Source of the DNA: Ascidiaceihabitans sp. | GTDB lineage: Bacteria > Pseudomonadota > Alphaproteobacteria > Rhodobacterales > Rhodobacteraceae | NCBI GenBank assembly: GCA_028388995.1 | Contig: JAOEQC010000006.1 | Location: 1 to 49,343 of the forward strand | Direction of reading: 5' to 3' | DNA length: 49,343 bases | Part shown: positions 24,839-33,186 of the stretch, in pieces | Layout: each line of letters opens with the position of its first letter | Position numbering within the stretch: the stretch's first letter is position 1 | Notes under the pieces: model-generated | What the model was told of the DNA's origin: nothing | The model's database searches: none | What the model saw: only the letters and a program-made list of their open reading frames with translations | Position numbers and translations under genes: made by a program

Positions 24839-25864
24839 ATGCGTTTTACCTTTCCACACAATGACAGCCTATACATAGCCCTTTTAGGCTGCGACCCCAA
24901 ATGATGGTCGCGTCTTTGCTGCTGTGCACTCAACGGGTGTCTTATATCTTTTGACCTGCCCTGCTCGCAACCAAAGCGGGAGTATTGTACCTTTTACGAA
25001 AGTCTATCCAAATGCATCGATGCTGGTTTTTGTCCCTGCAAACGGTGCCATCCAATGCAAGCGATGGTATCTGACGATCCTGCTGTTCGTGACCTTCTCA
25101 CCCGACTGGACAACGACCCAACGTATCGATGGTCTGAGGACAAAGTTAGTGCGTTGGGTTATGATCTTTCTACAATAAGGCGTGCCTTTAAACGTACGTT
25201 TGGCATCACCTTTCTTGACCTAGCTCGGGCACGCCGATTACAAGCGGGTTTCACCGCTCTTTCAAACGGAGACCACGTGATCGACGTCCAGCTTGAAGCA
25301 GGGTTTGAAAGTGGTGCAGCCTTTCGCACCGCGTTTGCAAAGATGGTTGGGGTCAAACCCCGTGCGTTATCAGACACCGCGTTGTTGCGTGCCTATTAGT
25401 TTCAAACGAAACTTGGCCCAATGGTAGCGGTGGCAGATAATACACATTTACACTTGTTAGAATTCGCAGATCGAAAAGCTTTACCAGCCCAGCTTAGTCG
25501 CTTGCAGAAAGCAGCTGGTGGGATTGGGTTTGGAACAGCCGAACCACTCGAACGAACCAAAGCTGAACTAACTGAATACTTTGACTGTCAAACGGCGGCT
25601 TTCACCGTCCCTCTTGCACTCCATAGAACTACCTTCACCAAATCAGTTTGGCAGGCGCTGATGGCGGTTCCAGCGGGGGAAATTCAAACCTATGCTGGAC
25701 TTGCACAAAAAATCGGACGCCCTACAGCTACTCGTGCATTTGCGCGCGCCAATGGCGCAAACCAAATTTCGATACTCATTCCCTGTCACAGGGTAATTGG
25801 TGCCGATGGCAACTTAACTGGATACGGTCACGGGCTTTGACGTAAACGTAAATTGATTGATTGA
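24839..25864 (+). pseudogene. ada: Broken ada gene (AraC-type regulator/O6-methylguanine-DNA methyltransferase)
   Basis: The full Ada order is present but split. The start MRFTFPHNDSLYIALLGCDP reads in frame from 24839 and hits TGA at 24902. The next piece (DGRVFAAVHSTGV...TCPARN) continues in the +1 frame to about 24986. The frame then returns with FYESLSKCIDAGFCPCKRC and the AraC helix-turn-helix. A TAG at 25397 separates it from LGPMVAVADNTHLHL and the methyltransferase domain with PCHRV. A TGA at 25838 replaces the Trp expected in GYGxGLWRK, and the tail RKRKLID continues to TGA 25862. The N-terminal acceptor Cys is Tyr (GVLYLLTC, where family has GIFCRPSC). The downstream 25421-25840 piece could still be translated but has no clear ribosome site. 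Confidence 0.88.
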
Positions 25865-25905
25865 TCTTGAACTGCAGTACAAATGAGACTCTATCCATTT
25901 GCCTA

Positions 25906-27144
25906 TTAAGGCTCAGGCTTGGCCAAAGGCACCACGTTGTTTTGTTCCTCTGGCGTCAATTCTTCAAAGTCAAAATTATCCAAACGCGCCGCACGTTTTC
26001 CTGCACGTTCGGCAGCTGTGCTAATTCCGTCCAAATCTTTGCGTGCTTGACCAAAGTGGGTATTCAGTTTTTCGACACGTTCAACAACCAACTCAACATC
26101 CCGGTGCAAGCTTTTGAGCGTTGAGCGAATAGCACCCGCCTGTTCACGCATGCGAGCATCCTTCAGAATTGCACGCATTGTATTCAGCGTGGCCATACAG
26201 GTCGTTGGTGAAACGATCCAAACGCGGTGATCAAAACCATCACGTACAAGTTCAGGAAAATTTGCGTGGAGCTCTGCATATACCGCTTCGGATGGTAGAA
26301 ACATCAACGCGCCATCTGCAGTTTCGCCCTCGATAATATATTTTTCACTGATATCACGGATGTGCTTTTTCACGGAAACACGCATCGCTTTGCCAGCCTC
26401 GTTGACCTCCCAATCAGTCTTAGCCCGACGCAAGGCCTCATAGGCTTCAAGGGGGAATTTACTGTCGATCACAATCGGGCCAGGCGGGTTCGGCAACGCA
26501 ATCAAACAGTCAGCGCGCTTACCGTTGCTAAGGGTCACTTGCAACTGAAAACTGTCCTTTGGCAATGCTTTACCGACAATGTCGTTCAGTTGAATTTCGC
26601 CAAAAGCACCGCGCGTTTGTTTGTTGCTTAAAATGTCCTGTAACGACAAAACATCCCCAGACAACTTCGCAATATTGTCCTGCGCTTTGTCGATAGAAGC
26701 GAGACGTTCTTGCAACTGCGTTAAACTAACCGTGGTTTGCTTAGATGAGCCGTTCAACGTCTCTCTCATCCGCTCCTGCATCTCTGCCATCGAATGTTGG
26801 GTACGCATAGCATTCTCTGCCAAACGGTCCTGCATTTGCTGTTGAACAGCCGCCAATCGCACTTCCATCGTGTTGGTAATCTGGGCCTGTGCATTTACCT
26901 GCGTATCAGACACAGTTTGCAACCCACCTTGTAACGCGGCCTGCCCCATATTCAGCTGCTGAACATGTTGGCCAAGGATGCCCATCTGATGCGCCAACGG
27001 TGTCGCAGCCGCCGCGGAACGCCCTGCCGACCGCACCACAACCATCAACATCACCACAATCAAAATGACCACAGCAATGGCCACCAATCCCACAATGATC
27101 AATGGATCGCTAAAGGCATACTCTTGTCCTGAAATCTCAATCAT
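25906..27144 (-). CDS. rmuC: DNA recombination protein RmuC
   Basis: A 412-residue RmuC family protein. It has an N-terminal membrane segment (about residues 13-38), a long coiled-coil/heptad region (about 50-170), and the PD-(D/E)xK-like nuclease-related core with [16 protein letters not shown] and [11 protein letters not shown]. RmuC is linked to limiting short-inverted-repeat rearrangements; its biochemical role is uncertain. Its ATG overlaps the mutL stop by 4 bases (ATGA), so the two genome-stability genes are translationally coupled. The broken ada lies just downstream on the opposite strand. Confidence 0.93.
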   Translation of the reverse strand: MIEISGQEYAFSDPLIIVGLVAIAVVILIVVMLMVVVRSAGRSAAAATPLAHQMGILGQHVQQLNMGQAALQGGLQTVSDTQVNAQAQITNTMEVRLAAVQQQMQDRLAENAMRTQHSMAEMQERMRETLNGSSKQTTVSLTQLQERLASIDKAQDNIAKLSGDVLSLQDILSNKQTRGAFGEIQLNDIVGKALPKDSFQLQVTLSNGKRADCLIALPNPPGPIVIDSKFPLEAYEALRRAKTDWEVNEAGKAMRVSVKKHIRDISEKYIIEGETADGALMFLPSEAVYAELHANFPELVRDGFDHRVWIVSPTTCMATLNTMRAILKDARMREQAGAIRSTLKSLHRDVELVVERVEKLNTHFGQARKDLDGISTAAERAGKRAARLDNFDFEELTPEEQNNVVPLAKPEP

Positions 27145-28976
27145 GTACGTCCAAACAACCGTTCAATATCTGCCAGTTTCAGCTCTACATAGGTAGGGCG
27201 TCCGTGGTTGCATTGCCCCGAATGTGGGGTTGCTTCCATTTCGCGCAACAGCGCGTTCATTTCCTCAGCCCGCATCCAACGACCCGACCGAATAGAGCCG
27301 TGGCAGGCCACGCGACTAAGGATCGCTTCGACCTTAGCTTGAACCATGTTGGAGCTGCCCTGATCCGCAAGTTCATCCAGAATATCAAGGATCATAGCAC
27401 GCGCATTCACCTCACCCAAAATCGCAGGCGTTTCGCGAATAGCAATAGCACCACCGCCAAAGGGCTCAATACCCAAACCAAAGCGTGCCAATTCGTCCGC
27501 CACTTCGAGTAAGCGAGCGCAATCGCCATCCGATAGCTCAACAATTTCTGGAATCAACAAGGCTTGAGCCGCGACCCCATTCACCGCCATTTGGTTTTTT
27601 AGTTTCTCATACACCAATCGCTCATGCGCTGCATGTTGATCAACGATAACCATGCCAGTTGCCGTCTGTGCAATAATGTAATTCTCATGAACTTGACCGC
27701 GGGCTGTGCCTAGTGGCAGATCTTCTGGTGGTGTCTCATTCGCCTGCTCTTGCTCAACAACTTGCCCACTATAGGTCTGGGTCATTTCCGCGAAACCCGG
27801 CGCTTGGGATTGGTAGGATGCTGAACGTGATCCCATTGAGGGACGATCCATCTGATAAACGCGTGGTCCACCAATAGGTTCAGGTGTTATCGCCCCCAAA
27901 GTCGCTCCCGCAACTGTTGTCGACGCACGATGCCCTGCCTCTACCAACGCTTGACGCAATGCCGATACAATTAGCCCTCGCGCAAGACCAGGATCGCGAA
28001 AACGTATTTCTGATTTTGCAGGGTGAACGTTGACGTCCACAAGCGTCGGATCACAATCAAGGAACAGGGCCGCCGCTGGATGACGGTCACGACTTAGAAA
28101 ATCAAAGTAAGCTCCACGCAATGCGCCAACCAATAGTTTGTCCCGTACAGGACGACCGTTTACGAACAGATACTGTTGTACAGCGGAACCACGCGAATAG
28201 GTTGGCAATGCAGCATACCCTGTTAAATGCAATCCTTCGCGCAGTGCGTCAATTTTCAGGGAGTTATCTGCAAACTCGCGCCCCAAAACAGTCGACAACC
28301 GTCCATGTAACGCATCGAACATATCGCCATTTTCGGCTTCTGCCCTGAAGGTGGTGCGTGGGCTATCGCCACTCACATCTCGCAACTCAAACCGTACAAA
28401 AGGTTCCGCCATCGCAAGGCGTTTTACGATATCATTGATGGCTGTCGTTTCTGCGCGGTCAGTACGCAAAAATTTCAGTCGGGCTGGTGTTGCATAAAAC
28501 AAGTCACGCAATGTTATGACTGTGCCATCATTTAAAGCAGCTGGGCGCACTGGCCCTAGGTTGCCACCTTCAACATTGATCTCAAACGCTTCAGACCCCT
28601 GAACGCGTGAGGTGATGTTAAGGCGGCCAACGGCGCCCAGTGACGGCAGTGCCTCTCCACGAAAACCAAAGGTGTGTATGTTAAGCAGGTCAGAGCCGTC
28701 AATCTTTGACGTAGCATGGCGTGATAAAGCCAACGGCAAATCATGACCTGCAATACCGCAGCCGTCGTCCGTCACGCGGATCAACGTTTTGCCACCATCT
28801 GCAATATCAATGGAAATACGCCGTGCGCCCGCATCGATCGCGTTCTCAACCAGTTCTTTGACGGCTGACGCCGGTCGTTCAACAACTTCACCCGCAGCAA
28901 TGCGATTGATTGCTGCGTCATCAAGTTGGCGAATAACCGGCAGGTTTTCGTGGATATTGGGTCTGCTTGTTTCCAT
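27141..28976 (-). CDS. mutL: DNA mismatch repair protein MutL
   Basis: A 611-residue MutL. The GHKL ATPase motifs are intact: [17 protein letters not shown] and [13 protein letters not shown], then the KFLRTDRAE region. The C-terminal dimerisation domain has [15 protein letters not shown] and, near the end, [10 protein letters not shown] and [11 protein letters not shown], the C-terminal metal-site motifs found in MutL homologues with endonuclease activity. The frame extends to 29051; ATG 28976 is preferred, giving [10 protein letters not shown] ahead of the conserved [18 protein letters not shown] with AGGT upstream. It is followed directly by rmuC. Confidence 0.94.
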   Translation of the reverse strand: METSRPNIHENLPVIRQLDDAAINRIAAGEVVERPASAVKELVENAIDAGARRISIDIADGGKTLIRVTDDGCGIAGHDLPLALSRHATSKIDGSDLLNIHTFGFRGEALPSLGAVGRLNITSRVQGSEAFEINVEGGNLGPVRPAALNDGTVITLRDLFYATPARLKFLRTDRAETTAINDIVKRLAMAEPFVRFELRDVSGDSPRTTFRAEAENGDMFDALHGRLSTVLGREFADNSLKIDALREGLHLTGYAALPTYSRGSAVQQYLFVNGRPVRDKLLVGALRGAYFDFLSRDRHPAAALFLDCDPTLVDVNVHPAKSEIRFRDPGLARGLIVSALRQALVEAGHRASTTVAGATLGAITPEPIGGPRVYQMDRPSMGSRSASYQSQAPGFAEMTQTYSGQVVEQEQANETPPEDLPLGTARGQVHENYIIAQTATGMVIVDQHAAHERLVYEKLKNQMAVNGVAAQALLIPEIVELSDGDCARLLEVADELARFGLGIEPFGGGAIAIRETPAILGEVNARAMILDILDELADQGSSNMVQAKVEAILSRVACHGSIRSGRWMRAEEMNALLREMEATPHSGQCNHGRPTYVELKLADIERLFGRT

Positions 28977-29083
28977 ACCCCAATACCTAGCACCAAACAT
29001 GCCGATTCTGCCAGCAGCCAAGTCACCGCATAAGCGGATCTGACCCATCAACTTTAAGAATGGTTAATAGGCCAATATGCCGA

Positions 29084-30433
29084 TTAAATCGCGCTCAGGC
29101 CGGCATCTAACGCAACAAGCACGCGGTCAACTTCATCTTTCGTGATCACCAAAGGTGGAGACATCAAAATGTTATTCCCACCCAACCGCACCATGACACC
29201 TGCGTCATAAGTAGCTTGATGAATCTTCTTCATCGTTGGCATATCCATCGGTGTCTTGGCCGCAGCATCAGACACGATCTCAACTCCAGTCATCAATCCG
29301 TGTCCACCACGCACATCGCCAACGATGTCATATTTCTCCATCAAGGCAACGCATCCATCAAACAATTGGGCACCACGAGCTGCCGCGTTTGCCTTTGTAT
29401 CCAGACGTATGGTTTCACTGAGACACGCCGTAACCGCAGCTGCGCCAACAGGGTGTGCTGAATAGGTGTAACCATGGAAAATCGCAGCCTCTTCGCCACC
29501 ATTTTCAAAGACCTCAGCAACAGCATCGCTCATCAATGCTGCACCAACTGGGAAATACCCCGATGTGATCCCTTTTGCGCAACACATCATGTCTGGCTTT
29601 ACGCCCCAATGACGGCTGCCTGACCATGCACCCGTACGGCCAAACCCTGTGATTACCTCATCCGCAATCATCAGGATGCCGTGACGATCGCAAATTTCGC
29701 GCATCAGCGGCATGAAGGCCTTATTTGGCACGATGACCCCACCGGCCCCCTGAATCGGCTCCATGATGAACGCTGCAATGCTGCCAGCACCTTGGAACAT
29801 GATCTCGTCTTCCATCGCAGCGGCAATGTTCTGCGCCAAAACTGCGGAATCCGTTTCATTGAAAGGATTGCGATAAGCGTCTGGGCTGGGCATGTGGAAA
29901 CAGCCCGGCAGCAAAGGCTCGTAATTAATACGAAAACGATTGTTACCGTTTACAGATGCACCACCAAAGTGGGTCCCGTGATAACCCTTTTTCAGGCTGA
30001 GAAATTTTGTGCGGTTCGGCTCTCCTTTGACCCGGTGATACTGGCGCGCAAGTCGCAAGCACGTCTCAACCGAGTCTGATCCACCAGACGTAAAGAACAC
30101 GCGTGCCATGCCATCTTCGGCAAAAAATTCACGCACCGCATATGACGCCTCAATAGCAGAAGGATTAGACGTACCAGCAAACGCTGAATAGTACGGCAAA
30201 TCATAAAGCTGCTTGGCGATTGCGTCTTTAACAACGTCGTTGGAATAGCCAAGGTTAACGCACCATAAACCGCCGACAGCGTCGATAGCTTCGTGCCCAT
30301 CGATGTCTTTGATTGTTGAACCTACAGCGGTCTCAATGATTGTCGGAGCATGCTCAATCGCTTCTCCAGGGTGACCCATCGGGTGCCACATATGCTTTGC
30401 ATTATTCGCGCGAAGGAAGTTGTCGTCTTTCAT
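29084..30433 (-). CDS. Class III aminotransferase (omega-amino acid:pyruvate type)
   Basis: A 449-residue PLP enzyme. The PLP Lys is Lys287 in CAKGITSGYFPVGAA; the Asp binding the pyridine N is in LMIADEVITGFGRTG. The N-terminal DAVGGLWCVNLGYS and LPYYSAFAGTSNPSA are typical of beta-alanine/taurine/putrescine:pyruvate transaminases. The amino donor is not determined by sequence. An upstream NCS2 permease gene and nearby deoC suggest nucleobase catabolism, where beta-alanine:pyruvate transamination would fit, but a terminator separates it from the permease. The leader has GAGGG before ATG 30433 and a small hairpin just upstream. Confidence 0.87.
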   Translation of the reverse strand: MKDDNFLRANNAKHMWHPMGHPGEAIEHAPTIIETAVGSTIKDIDGHEAIDAVGGLWCVNLGYSNDVVKDAIAKQLYDLPYYSAFAGTSNPSAIEASYAVREFFAEDGMARVFFTSGGSDSVETCLRLARQYHRVKGEPNRTKFLSLKKGYHGTHFGGASVNGNNRFRINYEPLLPGCFHMPSPDAYRNPFNETDSAVLAQNIAAAMEDEIMFQGAGSIAAFIMEPIQGAGGVIVPNKAFMPLMREICDRHGILMIADEVITGFGRTGAWSGSRHWGVKPDMMCCAKGITSGYFPVGAALMSDAVAEVFENGGEEAAIFHGYTYSAHPVGAAAVTACLSETIRLDTKANAAARGAQLFDGCVALMEKYDIVGDVRGGHGLMTGVEIVSDAAAKTPMDMPTMKKIHQATYDAGVMVRLGGNNILMSPPLVITKDEVDRVLVALDAGLSAI

Positions 30434-30445
30434 AATGAACCCTCT

Positions 30446-30460
30446 GTTGGTTTTTCCAAC
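30446..30460 (-). other. Small perfect hairpin in the aminotransferase leader
   Basis: GTTGG-TTTTT-CCAAC (minus: GTTGG-AAAAA-CCAAC) ends a few bases upstream of the GAGGG ribosome site of the aminotransferase gene. Five base pairs with a 5-base loop; weak alone. It may affect mRNA stability or initiation, or be accidental. Confidence 0.4.
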
Positions 30461-30474
30461 TAGATGGACACGAA

Positions 30475-30513
30475 AATAGAAAAAGGGGCAAGCATTTCAA
30501 CACACCTGCCCCC
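30475..30513 (-). terminator. Rho-independent terminator after the NCS2 permease gene
   Basis: On the minus strand GGGGCA (30512-30507), a 16-base loop, TGCCCC (30490-30485) and then TTTTTCTATTTT. The GC-rich stem and T-tract lie 23 bases after the permease stop. It separates permease and aminotransferase transcripts, at least partly. Confidence 0.75.
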
Positions 30514-30535
30514 ATCAATTCAGTCTTAGTTCGTA

Positions 30536-31852
30536 TTAAACGTCGTCTGGCAAGATCAGGTTCATGGCAATTGCCAAGATCGCTGTCGGTGCCACTGCGC
30601 TCGTTAGCAGTGTGCCCCAAACGCCTGGTACGTACTGCACTGCAGATGGAACAAGGTTTAGACCAAGGCCCACAGCTAGTGAAACAGCAATAATAAGCAT
30701 GTTGCGACGGTTCATGTCGATTTCGCTAAGCACGTTCAAACCTGCTGCAGCAACCATGCCGAACATTACGATCACACCACCACCTAAAACTGGAAAAGGC
30801 ATAGATGCGATGACTGCGCCAACTTTAGGCAGAAGACCACAGACGATCAAAATGATACCACCAATTGTCACAACATGACGGCTCATAACGCCAGTCATTC
30901 CAACAATACCTACGTTTTGGCTGAAAGACGTATTTGGCAAACCGCCAAATACCGCGGCAGCGGCTGTACCCAAACCATCGGCGTATGTAGCGCCAGAGAT
31001 TTCTTCGTCAGTTGCTTCACGATTTGCGCCAGCTTTAGTTGTTGCTGAAACATCGCCTACAGTTTCAATTGCTGAAACGATAGAAACCAATGTTACTGCG
31101 AAAACAGCACCAAGGCTGAATTCAAAACCGTATGGAAGTGGTTTGATTGATGTTATCCAGCTTGCTTTTGCAACGGCACCAAAGTTCACCATGCCCATTG
31201 CGAATGCGATTGCATAACCAACCAAAAGGCCAATCAAGATTGCTGAATTGCTCAATGCACCTTTGGTGAAGAATTTCAGACCCAAAGCCACAACAACAAC
31301 GCTAAGCGCAACTGACCAGTGCTTCAAAGAACCGAAGCTATCAGCTGCCATTTGGAAATCTGCAGCGCCACCGGCTGCATATTTAATCGCAACTGGGATC
31401 AGATAAAGGCCGATTGCCAAGATCACCAAACCAGTGATCAACGGCGGGAACATCCAGCGCAAGTTCTTGATTACTGAACCAAGAGCGAAGTGGATGAGAC
31501 CACCAATTAGGCAGGCAGTCAGCGCCACGCTCAAACCTTGTGTTGCGGCAATGCCAGCCAAAACACCAACGAACGCAAAGCTGGTGCCCTGCATGATTGG
31601 AAGACGGGCACCAACTGGGCCAAAGCCAACAGTTTGGAACAATGTCGCGATACCAGCGAACAACATTGCCATTTGAATAAGATAAACTTGTTCGGTGCCG
31701 CCGAATGCAAGACCCGCTGCACCAGCAACGATAATAGAAGGTGTCACGTTACTCGCGAACATTGCCAATACGTGCTGCAGACCTAATGGCACGGCTTGTG
31801 CCAAAGGTGGTGTTTGATTTGGGTCTGAGTAGGACCCTGTTGAATCAGTCAT
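30536..31852 (-). CDS. NCS2 family nucleobase (xanthine/uracil) permease
   Basis: A 438-residue inner-membrane symporter with about 14 hydrophobic segments. The NCS2 signature is present as FSQNVGIVGMTG, and the TM8 acidic residue region reads SAIETVGDVSA, as in XanQ/PbuX/UraA. The N-terminus LGLQHVLAMFASNVTPSIIVAGA is typical of the purine-type branch. Whether it carries xanthine, uric acid or uracil cannot be settled here. ATG 31852 has a GGGATGG site about 8-13 bases upstream. It is divergent from deoC across 31853-32123; I see no purine riboswitch in that region. Confidence 0.9.
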   Translation of the reverse strand: MTDSTGSYSDPNQTPPLAQAVPLGLQHVLAMFASNVTPSIIVAGAAGLAFGGTEQVYLIQMAMLFAGIATLFQTVGFGPVGARLPIMQGTSFAFVGVLAGIAATQGLSVALTACLIGGLIHFALGSVIKNLRWMFPPLITGLVILAIGLYLIPVAIKYAAGGAADFQMAADSFGSLKHWSVALSVVVVALGLKFFTKGALSNSAILIGLLVGYAIAFAMGMVNFGAVAKASWITSIKPLPYGFEFSLGAVFAVTLVSIVSAIETVGDVSATTKAGANREATDEEISGATYADGLGTAAAAVFGGLPNTSFSQNVGIVGMTGVMSRHVVTIGGIILIVCGLLPKVGAVIASMPFPVLGGGVIVMFGMVAAAGLNVLSEIDMNRRNMLIIAVSLAVGLGLNLVPSAVQYVPGVWGTLLTSAVAPTAILAIAMNLILPDDV

Positions 31853-32018
31853 TTTCGTACCATCCCTGAGTAAAGGCCGTCTTGAGTGCGGCTAAGCGGA
31901 AGTATGGTGCCACATTAGGACTTCGGGCAAGAAAAAACTAAGCCCTCCAAATGCTCGAAAAAGCTAACACACAGAAATTAAACAAATATCCTTAGCCTTC
32001 AATTTTTATGCGATTGTC

Positions 32019-32037
32019 TTTCTTCTTGGGAAAGAAA
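32019..32037. promoter_or_regulatory. Inverted repeat in the permease/deoC divergent region
   Basis: TTTCTT (32019-32024) and AAGAAA (32032-32037) flank CTTGGGA. It is the most regular dyad in the 271-base region between the divergent permease and deoC genes and is a possible operator. The region also contains AT-rich stretches at 31970-32020. A TGATCC at about 32077 has no matching -10, so RpoE control is unlikely. Nothing else is recognised here. Confidence 0.3.
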
Positions 32038-32123
32038 TTATCACACGTTCTAAACACCCGTGCTTGCCTTTGTCGTGATCCCATGTAACTTTTGAATGCT
32101 GCAACTGCGCAATGAGGTGCCCA

Positions 32124-33140
32124 ATGCACAATCCACTAGCCGAACAATCATCCAACGACACCGCGAACCAAAGCGTCGCACAATTGCCTCAGGTCACTGA
32201 GCCACGAAATCCAGGCATGGAGCTCGACCTAGATTGGGTTGCCCGGGTTCAGGCGAACACATCAGCCATTGAGCGCCGATGCGCTGCATTGCCAGCCCGC
32301 CGCTCTGTCAAAAAAGAACATCAAGCTGCGTGGTTACTGAAAGCGGTTAGCTGCATTGACCTTACGACTTTGTCTGGCGATGACACCGAAATGCGTGTTG
32401 GTCGGTTGTGTGCTAAAGCTCGTCAGCCTGTGAACGCTAGCGTCCTCGCGCAGCTTGAAATGACCGGACTGACGACCGGAGCTGTATGTGTGTATCACGA
32501 GATGATACCAGCCGCTGTTCGCGCACTTGTCGGAACGAACATTCCAGTCGCAGCTGTTTCAACTGGCTTCCCCGCAGGGCTATCCCCACTTCACCTACGC
32601 ATCCAAGAAATCAAGGAAAGCGTTGCAGCGGGCGCTAGGGAAATCGACATCGTTATCTCCCGTCGTCACGTGCTGACAGGTGATTGGCAAAAGCTATACG
32701 ACGAAATGAAAGACATGCGCAAAGCCTGTGGTGACGCCCATGTTAAGGCGATCCTAGCGACTGGCGAACTGGGCTCTCTACGCAATGTCGCGCGCGCCGC
32801 GCTGGTGTGTATGATGGCTGGTGCCGACTTTATTAAAACATCAACGGGTAAGGAAAGCGTCAATGCGACCCTACCTGTGACTCTCATTATGATCCGCGCC
32901 ATTCGCGACTATTTTGAACGCACGGGTTATCGAATTGGTTACAAGCCAGCGGGCGGCATTTCAAAAGCGAAAGATGCGATTACCTACCTCGCTTTGATGA
33001 AGGAAGAATTGGGAGATCGCTGGCTTCAGCCTGACTTATTCCGTTTTGGCGCTTCTTCCCTGTTAGGGGATATTGAACGTCAACTGGAACATCACCTGAC
33101 CGGCGCATATTCCGCCAGCCATAGAAATCCAATGGGCTAA
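32124..33140 (+). CDS. deoC: Deoxyribose-phosphate aldolase
   Basis: A 338-residue class I aldolase that splits 2-deoxyribose 5-phosphate into glyceraldehyde 3-phosphate and acetaldehyde. The core has CIDLTTLSGDDTEMRV, GAREIDIVIS, the Schiff-base Lys238 in ADFIKTSTGK, and the second Lys in GYKPAGGI. It has a longer N-terminal extension (about 75 residues) than the 250-residue E. coli enzyme, as in eukaryotic-type DeoC. ATG 32124 with GAGG 6 bases upstream is preferred to ATG 32112, which sits inside that site. It is followed after 46 bases by the aldehyde dehydrogenase, which would oxidise the acetaldehyde product. Confidence 0.93.
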   Translation: MHNPLAEQSSNDTANQSVAQLPQVTEPRNPGMELDLDWVARVQANTSAIERRCAALPARRSVKKEHQAAWLLKAVSCIDLTTLSGDDTEMRVGRLCAKARQPVNASVLAQLEMTGLTTGAVCVYHEMIPAAVRALVGTNIPVAAVSTGFPAGLSPLHLRIQEIKESVAAGAREIDIVISRRHVLTGDWQKLYDEMKDMRKACGDAHVKAILATGELGSLRNVARAALVCMMAGADFIKTSTGKESVNATLPVTLIMIRAIRDYFERTGYRIGYKPAGGISKAKDAITYLALMKEELGDRWLQPDLFRFGASSLLGDIERQLEHHLTGAYSASHRNPMG

Positions 33141-33186
33141 CCTCCGTATTTTGCCTCCCACGACATCCGATAGAAAGACCCTAATC

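Noticed and set aside
24839-25864. Two separate functional genes (AraC regulator and methyltransferase) instead of a broken ada
   Set aside because: The TAG is in frame between adjoining halves, the N-terminus has frameshifts and a lost acceptor Cys, and the second half lacks a ribosome site and loses its C-terminal end to a TGA in place of Trp. Decay explains all of these together.
32070-32110. TGATCC upstream of deoC as a possible RpoE promoter
   Set aside because: At 18-19 bases spacing the downstream sequence (TGCAAC/GCAACT) lacks a TA-rich -10.
31853-32111. Purine riboswitch upstream of the NCS2 permease
   Set aside because: I looked for the three-helix junction and conserved pyrimidine-rich core and found neither on the minus strand.
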